Shown piece by piece: positions 13,601 to 25,575 of a stretch of 64,000 nucleotides of DNA. The stretch comes from Nyssa sinensis (Eukaryota; Streptophyta; Magnoliopsida; Cornales; Nyssaceae): assembly GCA_008638375.1 (NCBI GenBank), contig CM018048.1, positions 5,557,089 to 5,621,088 on the forward strand, in the 5' to 3' direction. The position numbers were made by a program, and so were the translations under genes. Position 1 is the first letter of the stretch; each line of letters starts with the position of its first letter. Under the pieces are notes generated by a model. It searched no databases. It saw only the letters and a program-made list of their open reading frames with translations, and was not told the DNA's origin.

Positions 13601-15211
13601 TTTCCCCCTTTTTTTCCTTTCTTGATTTTCCTCATTTCTCTCTCCTCCCATTCCTCTTTTCTGATTCTCTCCATACCTCCCCATACTTGTTAGGTGAGTT
13701 AGGTTAGATATTTTATATTTTTTTTTCTTATAATATGTATATATATATCACATATATATATAACTCATACACAAGGTTTTCAAAATCGGACCGGACCGGA
13801 CGGTTCGACCGGTTGAACCGTCGACCGGTCCAAGGAACGGTCCGGTCGAACCCGAGAAACCGTTTCAACCTCAAAACCGGGCTTAAAAGGAAAAACCATC
13901 CTAACCGGGCGGTTCAACCGGTGAACCTATCGACCCGTCACTGGGTCACCGGTTCGGACCGGTTCGCCTCTATATATATATAAAAAAAAAACCTACGTAA
14001 TGAGACAAGAAGCCCTCATTTCTCAGATCTGAGATTTTTCCATTCCCATTTTCCCTACGCTATCAAGGTAACTCGGCGATGACGACGCAAGGGAGGATTG
14101 AGGCACTGGTGCGTCGGGGACGGAGATGGAGGTGCTGGTGGTATGGTCGGTGGTTGGTGGTGATACGATCGAGCGGATGAGAGAGAGATGGGTGTGGTCG
14201 GATGAGGGGGCACGGCTGTGGTCGGCGGTGCTGGTAGAGGGTTAGGGGTCGGCGTTGGCTGGTGGAGTTATAGACGAGATGAGGGTAGGGGTTCGGGTGA
14301 TGATGGTGGCGGTGCGATGGAGCAGTGGAAGCGACGGGAGGTGGTGATTGTGGGAGAGGATGGTTACGGTGGAGGTGCAGTGGTTGTGGGTTCGGCTGGG
14401 GTCGTGGTGAAGGCACGGGGGTTATGGACTGTGGTGATGGTGCGGCTGGGGTTCTGTTGGTTAGGAAGATGATAGTCGGCGGTGGTGGTGATGGTTATGG
14501 ACTGTGGTTTTATTTTTTTTCTTGAAGTTTTATATATTAAAAAAATTCATATTTTGTAAAAAAAATTTATATAAATTTTAGTAATTTTTGTATAATTTTT
14601 TAAATTTAAAATATTAATAATATATATTATTAAATTTATTAATTACATAATTATGACATCACGGTTTGATTCCAGTTGACCCGACGGTTGAACCGGAACC
14701 CGTAACCCAGACAATTTTTCGGTTCGATGAACGATCCGGTTTTGAAAACATTGCTCATACACTCACGGTTGGCAGATTTTTGCCCTTCTTTTTCCTTTCT
14801 TTTCTCTTTTATTTTAAAATTACTTTATGCATGTATGTGTACCATTATATATATATATATATATACTATACCATTTTTATACGTACATATGTACATATAT
14901 ATTTGCATATATTTTCTTAATTCGTAATTTCACACCTGCACCTTATTTTAGATATATTGCATGTGTATACGTATGCATGCATGCATGCACGCATGGAACT
15001 GCATGTGTGCACGAAATACGAGGCTGGGTTCCGAGTCACTAGACATGGCCCAACACTGGTCATATAACTAATAGGGTTCACATTTTAAGGCGATGTAGTG
15101 AAATCTATATTTCACAAAATATAGAGTTCAACAGGTTTGAGTATCATTGATAAAGTGTTACCAGACCTGGTTGCCTCGATATATGTGCCAATCCAGGTCG
15201 GGGTATTACTA
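10669..15211 (-). mobile_element. solo LTR (Ty3/gypsy-like), reverse orientation, containing a MULE
   Basis: On the plus strand it starts TGTCACGACCC and ends at 'ggggtattacta'. It is flanked by the 5-bp target duplication ACCCG (10664-10668 and 15212-15216). Read in reverse it begins 'TAGTAATACCCCGACC' and ends 'GGGTCGTGACA', matching both ends of the solo LTR at 21460-24786, so they belong to one family. Subtracting the nested 981-bp element and its 9-bp duplication leaves about 3.55 kb, close to the 3.33 kb of that relative. There is no gag-pol frame or second LTR. The terminal TG has decayed to TA on one side. Confidence 0.75.
13773..14753. mobile_element. Mutator-like non-autonomous element with GC-rich interior
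   Basis: It is flanked by a 9-bp target duplication CTCATACAC (13764-13772 and 14754-14762), the hallmark length of Mutator-like elements. The ends are short inverted repeats: 'AAGGTTTTCAAAATCGGACC' and, reversed, 'AATGTTTTCAAAACCGGATC'. The termini are dense in ACCGG words. The centre (about 14060-14510) is a GGTGG-rich block much more GC-rich than its surroundings, while 14520-14660 is AT-rich. Long open frames in the GC block are low-complexity and are not supported as genes. Confidence 0.75.
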
Positions 15212-15440
15212 ACCCGACCCATTTTAGACCAAATCAATTCGAGTTAAATATGATTTCAACCCATTTATGACCCGACCCGTTTACAACCCGCCCATTTTGC
15301 CAGGCCTATGTTAAACCTTGACTCCTAAAAAAATATTGGACACGTGGCTTGGCTTAATAGAACAGACAGTTGACCAAAGGGACATTACAGACTTTTCACA
15401 TAATCGAGGACTCGTGTGAGTGTGTGACTAAACTCAGCAC

Positions 15441-15692
15441 TAGACCTGGAAAACATAATCCGAATTCGTCAACCCGCCCAGATCCGCCCATTAAATAACG
15501 GGTTGGGTTTAGTAAACCCGTCAGTTTTACTGTTTGAGTGCGAGTCAAAAACGGGTTGGTATATAACCCTGAATCTAGGGTTCTCTCTCATTCCCCGTCC
15601 AAGCATCACTCACGCACACAGGTCACCATTCTCTCTCTCGTTTCTCTCTCATTCCCCATCCAATGCCCCTCACGTACACAAGCCGCCCTTCT
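15441..15692 (-). mobile_element. truncated hAT-like element (left palindrome arm)
   Basis: The sequence from TAGACCTGGAAAACATAATC onward matches the reverse complement of the right end of the 35577-37483 element, including the shared 'ataaccctgaatctagggtt' and 'ctctctcattccccgtcc' parts. The flanking CTCAGCAC (15433-15440) is the complement of GTGCTGAG. That nearly equals ATGCTGAG before the left end of the 35577 element, so the two are the same ancestral insertion. The inner part has been deleted up to the junction at about 15692. Confidence 0.65.
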
Positions 15693-16330
15693 AAGGTTTT
15701 TATAGTCCAACGGTGGTACTATATCACTCAGCTGTAGTCATCAAACTCCCTTAGGTTCACTCCCGTGTCTCTTCCCATAAACCGTGGATTTGAGGGTTTC
15801 TGATCTGTCTCGCTCTATAGACCAATTTATTGAATATTACTAATACAACTCTTTGATTATGCAGACACTAAAGATATCTGTAGAGGAACCATAGAGAGGA
15901 GAAATCGGTTACCATGAGGTACTTCTTTTACATTTTTAATCCTTTTTTTTTTTGTTCTGATTTTGATTTGTTGATTCGATGTTGTGCTTTGATGCTTTGT
16001 GAGTGAATTTAACTATGATTTGGTTTTAGTTCTTCGTCAATTTTTCATATTTTTTTTAAAAATATGTAAACACACTTGCACACATAGAGAGAAGAGAAAT
16101 ACATTAGATATATGTGCATGTTAAATAATGTATGTATATGTTTTTGTGTGTGTGTGTGTGTGTGTGCATATGTATATATATATATATATTCATGTTTTAT
16201 TATCGAATTTAGGTCTACTGATTTAAACTTTGTCATTACGTGAACTGTTATGTCTTGCTGGTTCAATGTAAAAATTGTGGAAGGATCGGCTACAGCTAGT
16301 ATGGCCTAACAAAACTGATAATAATGGCTC
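15693..16330 (+). repeat. 0.6-kb repeat unit, copy L1
   Basis: This is one of five copies in the window. Each copy runs from 'atagtccaacggtggtac', through 'ctctatagaccaattta', 'gtaaacacacttgcac', a CA/TA microsatellite and 'gtctactgatttaaactttg', to 'aacaaaactgataataatgg'. No coding capacity is evident. Other copies: 17335-17950 in direct orientation; 33360-33985, 34448-34915 and 34930-35570 inverted. Confidence 0.7.
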
Positions 16331-16980
16331 TCCTGGGTTCTATTGATACACGTGAACTAACAGATTGGGAATCAGTAGTATACTAAACACACTTCTTGCT
16401 ATTGTACTAAGTTCCCTACCATGGTATTGATACTGTTTTGTATGGATGTCGTTTGGGTTGAGTGCTCTCAATGTCCATAATGCATAATTTTACCTTAGAT
16501 GCATCATTACATTTTACCTTAGACCCTGTTAATCATGGATAAATACCCTCGTATTGTTGGAGAAATCTTTTTTGGATGGGATAAGGTATATCTTTTTAGT
16601 TATTTGTCCAAAGGTAATGTTACTATTATTTTTTGGAATGCAATTTTAAATGGTTTTTAGACTTTTGGTTTTGAATATAGGTGCATTCTTTGAGGCTCTT
16701 CCTTTTCATTAAGTGTTCTCAGTAGATTTAATAGATGACTTTAATGGTGGTTTTTTTCTTAATAACCATACTGTAACCCATGTACCTCATGGTGTGGGCC
16801 TTTTGACTCTGATCAATACGCTGTATCCTTACATATATGCATTATATATATATATATATATCTTCTTGGAAGTGTTCATTTTTTCCTTTTTTGGAGGCAG
16901 GGATAGATATAATAAATGAAGTTTGGGTGTTCTGCTCTATTGGTGTGATTTCATTTTTTGTGTCATTTTCGAAATAGCTA
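16331..16980 (+). repeat. repeat continuation between unit L1 and the Stowaway-like MITE
   Basis: 16331-16740 matches 17950-18370 (for example 'gtgaactaacagattgggaa' and 'gtatggatgtcgtttggg'). 16770-16970 matches 26240-26470 and, inverted, 21300-21460 ('ccttttgactctgatcaat', then a TA run, then 'cttcttggaagtgttc'). These are parts of one larger repeat family. No gene is visible. Confidence 0.55.
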
Positions 16981-17243
16981 CTCCCTCCATCCCATATTAA
17001 GAGCCCCTTTTTGGAAAACTAACTTTTTAATAGGACATGTATTTAATGCTTTTCACACTTAAATAAGTAGTGTAATTTGACAATACGAACCTCTTTCACT
17101 CTGGCTATTACAACACATTAAATTAGTAAGAAGAGTAATTTGGAAACTTCACTATAATTTTATGCATTGACTTTTCAAACGGGACTTTTATTTTGGGACA
17201 CGAAAAAATGGAATAAAAGACTCTTAAATTGGGACAAAGGGAG
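16981..17243. mobile_element. Stowaway-like (Tc1/mariner) MITE, left-arm copy
   Basis: The 263-bp element begins CTCCCTCCATCCC, ends GGGACAAAGGGAG and is flanked by TA on both sides (16979-16980 and 17244-17245). These are the classic Stowaway terminal motif and TA target. An allelic copy of the same length sits in the right arm at 34065-34327, so it was present before the palindrome formed. Confidence 0.85.
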
Positions 17244-17334
17244 TATAAAAAAACAAACACGGTCTTGGTATGACATTACAGACTTTTCACATAATCGAGG
17301 ACTCGTGTGAGTGTGTGACTTAAACCGGCACGTG

Positions 17335-17950
17335 TCTAGGGTTTATAATAGTCTAACGGTGGTACTGTATCACTCAGCTGCAGTCATCAAGCTCCCTCAA
17401 GTTCGCTCTTGTGTCTCTTCCCACAAGCTGTGAATTTGAGGGTTTCTGATCTATCTCGCTCTATAGACCAGTTTATTGGATATCACTAATACAACTCTTT
17501 GATTGTGTAGACACTAGAGATATCTGTAGAGGAGCCATAGAGAGGAGAAATTGGTTACCATGGGGTACTTCTTTTACATTTTTAATCTTTTTTGTTTTGT
17601 TTTGATTTTGATTTGTTGATTCGATGTTGTGCTTTGATGCTTTGTGAGTGAATTCAACTGTGATTTGGTTTTACTTTTTCTTGAATTTTTCATATTTTTT
17701 TAAAAATATGTAAACACACTTGCACTCGTAGAGAGAAGAGAAACACATTAGATATATGTGCATGTTAAATAATGTATACATATGTTTATATGTGTGTGTA
17801 TATGTATATATATATATATATTCATGTTTTATTGTCAAAGTTGGGTCTACTGATTTAAACTTTGTCATTATGTGAACTATTATGCCTTGCTCGTTCAATG
17901 TAAAAATTATGGAAGGATTGGCTACAGGTAGAATGGCCCAACAAAACTGA
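17335..17950 (+). repeat. 0.6-kb repeat unit, copy L2
   Basis: Direct copy of the 15693-16330 unit, sharing the same ordered landmarks: 'agtctaacggtggtactgta', 'ctctatagaccagtttattg', 'atatgtaaacacacttgcac', 'tctactgatttaaactttg'. It is the left-arm partner of 33360-33985. Confidence 0.65.
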
Positions 17951-20026
17951 TAATAATGGCTCTCCTGGGTTTTATTGATACACGTGAACTAACAGATTGG
18001 GAATCAGTAGTATACTAAACACACTTCTTGCTATTGCACTCAATTCCCTATCGTTGTATTGATATTGTTTTGTATGGATGTCGTTTGGATTGAGTGCTCT
18101 CAATGTCTATAGTGCATCATTTTACCTTAGGAGCATCAGTACATTTTACCTTAGACCCTGTTAATCATTGATAAATACCCTGGTATTGTTCGAGAAATCT
18201 TTCTTGGATGGGATAAGGCATATCTTTTTAGTTATTCATCCAAAGGTAATGTTATTATTATTTTTTGGACAGCATGTAGTTTTAGACTTTTGGTTCTGAA
18301 TATAGGTGCATTCTTTGAGGCTCTTCTTTTTCATTAAATGTTCTCAGTAGATTTAATAGATGACTTTAATTTTTGGACTGCAACTTATCAAAAGATAAAT
18401 AAACAAATAATAACCACCTAGAACAACAATTCTAAGTTCATTTTAATCATCCAAAACAAAAGCAATTTTGGAGAGTTTGGGCCCTATGAGCATTAATAAC
18501 ATCTTAGAGGAGGCCAAGAAGGCTATGTTTTTTTTTTTCAAGGGCTATTTAGTCGGTGTTTTGCAATTACGTCTAAAATTTATGACCTTCCGATGGGGTT
18601 AATATTAGTTAGAGATCAGAGTTCTAGAGACATAATTGTTGAGTGTGAGTGTGACTCGTTGCTAGATCTTCTAGGTGAAAGATGGTCTCCAAAGCAGTTG
18701 AATGTACTTGGAATTACATAAAAGAAATTAAATGCTTGACTTGGGGAGAAGGTGGCTCTTCACTTGGGTGCACTGCTCTGAGACTTGTAGAAGTCGCATT
18801 TACCCATTTTAATTGTTGAAAGGAATTAAAAAGGTGGAAGTAAACTTTTAGACTTTTTCATTTCTGAAAGTTTTTTCTTAACTAACACCAAATCCATTTT
18901 TATGCAACTAGTAAAATGTAAATACAAAGTGATCACATGTGTTAAATTTTACCTCATGTTATACAGATAATTCCTAAAATGTAACAAAATTATTAAGCTA
19001 CATTCACCTAATCCTCCCCAAACCCTCTAGTGACGGGAGCCCCAAGCACAAGGCTAGCCCTTTTTGTTCTAGACAAATGGAGTAGACAATTGTACAAGTT
19101 TTGATTCACGTAGAACACGATATCACAATAGGTTTTTTCTTTTCTTTTTTTTGTTGGGGGGAGGGGCGAAAGGGAGTGAGGTGGGAATGCAAATTAACAA
19201 CTATAAACTGAAATTGACATGATATCTAATTGTTCAAACTCTCTATGCAAATTCTTCAAACAATATTACTGCATTAAACAATTCACATGTTACAAAAACA
19301 TAACAAAATGCTTAAAAAAATTATAATACATCTTCAAATTTATTGAGAGAAAGAGATCCATACACAGTGCCTAAATTTGTTAAATGATAGAAAATCAAAC
19401 AAAGAAAAATCTCAAGATTACAAATGAGATTAGAGATAAAATAGACTACAAATAATATACAAAGATACAAAAGTATGTATCTATTTAAATACATGGTAAG
19501 TGAGGCGAAAGGATTTGTGATCACGATGGAATGAGTTTTGAGGACTACCTTAGATGAGAGATCAACGAAGTTCAAGTGTTCAACGCAATTGTTGGGAGAG
19601 TGTCTAATCTCTCTACGTATGTTTTAAAATCCAAACCATTTATGGAACTAGAAAAATGGCTGAGTCACGGGATAGCATTTCAACCATTGGGTTAACCGAA
19701 ATCAAACCATGATATCATAATTACGTAATAAAAATATTTATTATTAATAAATTAAATTATACAAAAAATTCTAATTTTTTTTTTTATCACTTTCCTACAT
19801 TAACAATTGTAAAACTATGGAATGTCATAACATCACAAAAATGTATAAAAAAAATTTTGAAACTTGTAAAAGGCTAATAATAAAATAAATGACAGCTACC
19901 CTATTTTCAGATTATCAACTGTCCTATTAGAGGCTTAGAGAAAGAATAGAAACACATTGTTTATTAGTTTATTGACATGCATTAGTTTATCAGTTCATCG
20001 GCAATGTTTCCCACTTCATGTATAGC
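17951..20026. repeat. left palindrome arm, non-coding
   Basis: This stretch is the inverted match of about 30590-33350 once the right-arm L1 insertion is removed. No gene is supported. The segment near 19640-19740, with the end-like words 'aaccattgggttaaccgaaa', resembles the terminus of the GC-ended DNA transposons elsewhere in the window. Confidence 0.6.
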
Positions 20027-20320
20027 TAAGGGCGGAAGGTCTACGGGGGCTGGGCCAAGCTATAGCCCCTCAAATTATAATTTTTCTATACATGTAAAAT
20101 TTTGACCCCTTTCAAAATTAGCTCAGTCTATAATTTAACCCAATCTTGACCAATTATTTCTCTCATTTCTCATTCAAAATTTTAGCCAACCTCCAAAAAT
20201 TTTGGCCTAACCCAATCTTTACCTATCATTTCTTCATTTTTCACTCCCAAATTTTGGCCCAACTCAAAATTCCCACAAAAATTTTCTAGCCCTCTCATAA
20301 TTTTCTTGGTTCCGCCCTTG
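20027..20320. mobile_element. small hAT-like MITE, left-arm copy
   Basis: The 294-bp element has inverted ends TAAGGGCGGAA and, reversed, CAAGGGCGGAA. It is flanked by the 8-bp duplication TGTATAGC (20019-20026 and 20321-20328), which fits hAT. The right arm has the same insertion with the same duplication at 30287-30582. Confidence 0.75.
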
Positions 20321-21459
20321 TGTATAGCATCGGTTTATTAGTTCCAGAAATTAGAGATAAAGTAAAACATAAATCAAGCATCCACAAAGAGCCAATATAT
20401 ACAAATATGGCAAGAGATAATCTGAAACATATTCTATGACAAATTGAGATATGGGTGAGCATGTTGTATGTGAAAAACTCTCAAACATGTTGGAACAGAC
20501 ATCTACATCAAAAGTACTAATCAGTTTTGTTGAAACATATGAAAATTAGGCATCCCAAACACATTGTACAAAGAAAAGAATTGCAACCAAACTACATTCA
20601 ACTGAAATAATTGGCATGATCGAAATAAATCAGCCTTATAAGTTTGTGAAAAAAAAATTAACCGCTTCTCAAATTACATCTTGCAATTTAACTAGTTCAC
20701 ATACAAATAATTGTTAGATTTAATTTCACAAAAGTTGGCTTTTTAATTTCCCTATCAGACCTAACGATCCTAACCAGAGGAAGAGAGAATTTTGAAATTC
20801 AACAAAAAAGGAGAGAAATTAGGGGAAAAAAGAGCCAGAGAAAGAGAAAAAGAAGATTACCAAAGAATGAGAGAGAAATCAGGCTACCGTTTGCTGCCGT
20901 TGTCCATGACTGCCAGAGGTGGAGAGAGAAAACAATTGGAAGAGAAAAAGAGATAGATCAGAGGAAGAAAGAGAGATAATCAGAGGACAAGAGAAATGAA
21001 GAGATAAGTCATTTACTGAAGAGATAGAATCTCCGGATCCGCCTGGAGTTGTCAACGGGGAGAGCCGCCGGATCACGTTGTGATGAACTGAATAGTGGCT
21101 GAGAATTGATATGAGAAACGAGAGAGAAAACTTAGCCTAGAATTTTGCCATTTTATTATAGTTTTAAACAACCGTTCAGTTCATTGAAACGAGAACTACT
21201 TTTAACTTTCCCATTTAACCGGCCGGTTTCTCGTTAGATTGGACCAAGAGCCTGGTATCCTACTATTCGCATTACCCTTCCCACCAAAAACCGTTATATC
21301 AAAAATGACAAAAAAAATTGAAATCACATCAGTAGAGTAGAATACCCAAACTTCATTTATTATTTCATCTATCCTTCCCACCAAAAAAGGAAAAAAGGAA
21401 CACTTCCAAGACGATATATATATATATATAATGCATATACTCTATAAATACAATTTATT
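20321..21459. repeat. left palindrome arm, non-coding
   Basis: Matches, inverted, 26284-26753 and 29575-30286; the match is split on the right side by the solo LTR at 26754-29574. Purine-rich GAGAGA tracts occur at 20780-21000. No gene is supported. Confidence 0.6.
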
Positions 21460-24400
21460 TGTAATACCCCGACCCGAGTTAGGTGGGACCGATCCGAGTT
21501 AGTCAGTACCCGACCCGGGTTAAACTGGGTCATGACATGTAATCTTGAACCAAACGTCAATTTAATAAATGAAATTTGATGTACAATTCAATAATTGGCA
21601 ACTTCGAATATACAAAGATCGTTATACGAAAATACGATATTATAAAGAACAGTACACATGAGTTAGTATGGGTGTAGTTGAGTATACAGAAATATCAAAA
21701 ATAAAAATATAAAAGTGGGAAGTATGAGATAATAAAAATAAAATAAAATAATAAAATATATATGTGTATATACGTGTCCATAGTTATGTATGTATATATA
21801 TAGATGCGGGTATAAAGAAAGGAAGCAGAAGTTGTGAAATACTTGAGAAGGGAATAAAATAAAAGGAAAAGAAATAGGTGGAGGAAGAAAGCAACAGGTG
21901 TTGCGGTGCTGGCAAATTGTGTGTATACGTGTGTTTGTGTGGCGTTGGAGGCTGTTGTGGCAGGGACACGTTGAGGCGTGAGAGAAATAGTTGGGTCTGT
22001 GAACCAATTCGATTTATTAGGAACCTCCGCCACTTGAAAGACCAACAAACCACTTCCCTACCATTTCTGAAACACAACCTCTGTTCAAAACCCCTATATC
22101 TGGAAATCATGTTCGGAGACTGCTGTTGTTTTCATGGCCAGAACTCCGTCACTGCCGACGACGGCGAAGTTTCGATCACGATCCGGTTCTTTTGATGGTC
22201 TCGGGCGGGAGTTCAGTTGATGAATTTATATTGAAAGAGAGGAACCGACTAGAGTACAAAGAAGCAGCAGTGATGTCGAGTGGGTTGGGGGTGCTGATCC
22301 GGTCGTATCCATGTTGGGAGATTAGTGCAGATTCAGGTAGGGACTCTGATCTAGCTCGGAATTGTGGGTGTAGTTGTTACGGTTTTGTGGTTCGGAGTTG
22401 ACGGAGGCAGCAATGCAGCAGGTGATATGTGCATATCTGTGTATATGTAATATATATGTGTCTGATTTTTCTAGTTTTGTGGGGTGGCTTGGAATTGAAT
22501 AAGTGTTGCAGGAGAGTTTAGCAGTGTAGGGGCAAGCCGATCTCCGGATAGAAGATCGGATTCACTGTGAACCCATCATCTACGAAAGTCATTAGTTGTA
22601 GCGGCAAATCTGGACGAATGGTCTCAGCCCCTGCCACTGTTAACAATGGAGAAGAGCAACAACGGTGATGGCTTAAACCACGAATAGGGACAGACTTGTT
22701 TGCAAAGCAGCAGTGTAATTGTCCAATTGAGAGATTTGGGTTTGATGTATATTTAGGTATCTTGTGTCTATGGTATGGCTGTAGAGGCGACGTTAGTAGC
22801 AGTTAGTGGAAGTGAAGAAGTGAGTTGGGTGAATTGGCATTGAATTGTTCATGGAGATGGAGAGGCTTTCTATAACCCAGATGATATCACATTCATTTTA
22901 GTGTTAATTATTTGTGGCCACGCAGACCTGGTAAAGGAAGGCCTGTTGTGTTTTGAGATTTGGAGAATTTTATAAAAATAGATGCCCAGTGAGCCAAATG
23001 ATGTGGTTTGGAGGACCTTGCTTAGTGCTTGTAAAATTTTGATATTGGAGTGCCAGTAGCTAAGCATCTAATTGGGTTGGATTCATGTAATTCAAATTCT
23101 TATGTGCATACATTTAACATATATGTTGGTATTAAGGAATGTTTGTTGGGCAAACAAATGTAGTCCCTCAGGAGAGAGATGGCTAACTGGTTGAAGGTCG
23201 TGACAAGACACATGGTTGGGGGACTTATGACACTCGACTGCAAATTCTTCAAAGGTTGGCGGTTGGAGTGAAAGTGTACAGTCTCAATGGGATCACCAGA
23301 AATGTTTCATTGAAAAGAGAAATTCTACTGAGTCTACATGGTTGGGGTTCGGAATGGAGAAACAAGAGGAATTACCCTGCCAAGTCAGCTGAAGGGTTAA
23401 ATGATAATTGCAGTTCCAATGGGATGTCGACTGCAAACAGACAAAGGTAACTAGAATAGAAAGAGATTTAAATGACAATTAAATCAAGTGATGTTATGAA
23501 ATATGACTAGACTTTGAAATGTGATTTTAGGAACCTTCAACTAAGGAAATGATTTTTGAGTAAAAGCCCTTGAATTTCAGGTGAGTGTTCCATACCATAT
23601 TAAGGTAGACATTTTCAGTATAGATATAAATATTGAACTCTTTTACGATGTATCGATATATGATATCATTTTCCTTTATAGCCTTTGTTTAACAGTTATA
23701 CTGTGCACGTTTTGAATGATCTATTGATAACTGTTTTGTCTCCTTTAACTTAAGAAACTGTATTCGTAAGATACTCAAACGTTATATGATTTTCTTACAA
23801 ATGTTTGAACCACTTTTACTGAATACCAAATAAGGAACTTTGATTTGAGTAATTGAACTGCTATTGATGATTATTGATTTTAGATATGATTTTGATGCTT
23901 TGAATAGAACACTCTTTTATGATTGGTCACTATCGAATAGGTTGTGATTTATCGAACTCTTCCCACAGGGTATATTGTGGTGAACCGGTGTTGATACGGC
24001 ATATCGAACTAGCTAGTCTATCGATCTCAGTCAGCGAGGTTCTAATTTGTTGGCCATAGAAGTGGAACGTATGACTTTGAATATGAATATTGAATATGAA
24101 CCATGACTTTGAGTTATCGAACTATGATTTATCAAACTATGACTATCGAACTGTGATTTATCAAACTATGATTTTGACTTATCAAACTATGTTATTGATT
24201 ATCGATTTACGGTTATCAGTGAATTGAATTTATTGAAGTGAATTTGATACCATTATCTTGCTTACTGTAATTAAGATAACATATGGTATTTGATCATTGA
24301 CATTTCAGTATTGAATTATTTAATAGTTTTGAAACCCTTGGTATGTTATGAAATACTCACGAGCTGGGATACTCACGAGCTGTTGAGCTCATAGGATTTT

Positions 24401-24786
24401 TATCCAATATATTTCAGGTAGTGACATCGACAAAGAAATAGCAGGATCGGGCAGAATAGTCGACGACTTGTAAAGCTATGAACTTTTGTGTTAGGATTTA
24501 CTAATCATGATGTAGTTACTTTTGGGAAATTTTGGACTGTATATCGAATATGACATCAGCAGGTTTGAAAAATTACATCATGTACTTTTCATAATTACTA
24601 TGAAATGTATAAATAGATGACTGATGTTGACTTAAGTATTGATTGACGCTTCCGCAATTGAAAAAGAAATTTATTCCGTTGCGTTTGATTAAATGAAAAA
24701 GAGGAAAGGATTGTGATCATTGAAAAAGGCCTCGGTGGCCGATCACGAACCCTTGATCCGTATGGGTCGGATTTGGGGTCGTGACA
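21460..24786 (+). mobile_element. solo LTR (Ty3/gypsy-like) in the left palindrome arm
   Basis: The 3,327-bp segment starts TGTAATACCCCGACCC and ends GGGGTCGTGACA, with a perfect 5-bp target duplication TTATT (21455-21459 and 24787-24791). Removing it restores continuity with the right arm: 'tttattgatcagagtcaaaa' is the complement of the sequence around 26280. It holds no gag-pol frame, primer-binding site or second LTR, so it is most simply a solo LTR left by recombination. Short open frames inside are not supported as genes. Confidence 0.85.
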
Positions 24787-24791
24787 TTATT

Positions 24792-25548
24792 GATCAGAGT
24801 CAAAAGGCCTACACCATAAGGTACACAGGTTATAGTATGATTATTAATGAGACTAATTTATTAACATCCAATATAGCCCAACTAAGAATGATAGATTAGG
24901 AAGAAATTACCCTTCTAGAATCATGGACAATTCAAAATGTTGTTCCTCCTCAGCCCGTTGTCCATAATAATCTTGATCTTATGCAAACATCAGATGATGA
25001 TGTTGCAATCAACTTTCAAAGACAGCTTAGGCAAATATTACCTAGAACTTTGTCTTCAAGGAGTTATACTCCAAGAATGTCTATCCCTTCATCCTTTACA
25101 CATTCTTTTACATCTTCTAGACCTTCTGTTTTACCTTTCAAGTTCCATGAAATAGAAGAGGAAAAATTTCCTGAAAATGATCAAGAATCCATTCCTCTTG
25201 AGTCCATTCGCTTAGAAGGAATCACAATATCCCCAAATCAAATTCCTCATGGAATTTACCAACAAAATCAGCCGAATACTAGGAGAATATCTCCAACGGC
25301 TAGTGAAATGACTTTTACAATTTAATGGATTCTACAACAGAATTTATCATAGATCGAAAAGCGATCAATGAAAAATTCTGTCAAGAGAAATATTCTCTAT
25401 TTAAAAAATGGTATTTCCAAAAATTTAACCAAAAAGAATTACAGGAATTCAAAGAAGAATTCTACAGTTACCTTAATCACCAACAAAAGATAATACTTTT
25501 TGTTCAGTGGTTTTATATAGTACACTTTAACGACATGGCAAACAAATC
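24792..25548 (+). pseudogene. endogenous caulimovirid (pararetrovirus) fragment, left copy
   Basis: Two successive broken frames in the plus direction. The first (about 24837-25324) matches the uninterrupted frame on the other arm but has a TAG early on (about 24894). It ends in TAA at 25322-25324, overlapping the ATG (25325) of the next frame, which stays open to 25555. The 'W.eitlpesW' motif near the start of the first frame, and the aromatic/lysine-rich start of the second ('KKWYFQKFNQ', 'FYSYLNHQQ'), resemble the region after the movement domain in plant caulimovirid polyproteins. This is my reading of family style, without a database search. It is a degraded remnant. Confidence 0.55.
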
Positions 25549-25575
25549 ATTATAAATCTTGGAAAACAGGTGAAG
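25497..25575. other. palindrome spacer (loop)
   Basis: The only unpaired sequence between the arms. The first about 50 bp continue the left-arm viral-like frame, and the last part continues the right-arm one, so the two viral-like segments were joined head to head at unequal end points. Confidence 0.75.

Larger units (their letters stand above)
9482..15308. mobile_element. hAT-like non-autonomous element, host of a nested solo LTR
   Basis: The termini are a near-perfect inverted pair: TAGAGGTGGCAAA at 9482 and, reversed from 15308, TAGGCCTGGCAAA. Both ends carry the sub-terminal ACCCG/CGGGT-rich motifs also found in the element at 35577-37483. Removing the solo LTR (10669-15211 plus one target copy) leaves about 1.28 kb of AT-rich DNA without a transposase frame. 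The flanks do not show a clear 8-bp duplication, so assignment to hAT rests on the shared termini with the better-defined copy. Confidence 0.55.

Noticed and set aside
14063..14525. Overlapping long open frames in both directions
   Set aside because: They lie in the GGTGG-rich low-complexity centre of a Mutator-like element; high GC alone explains the lack of stops.
21663..22401. Several 90-117 codon frames on both strands
   Set aside because: Inside the solo LTR 21460-24786; no retroelement domain and mutually overlapping.
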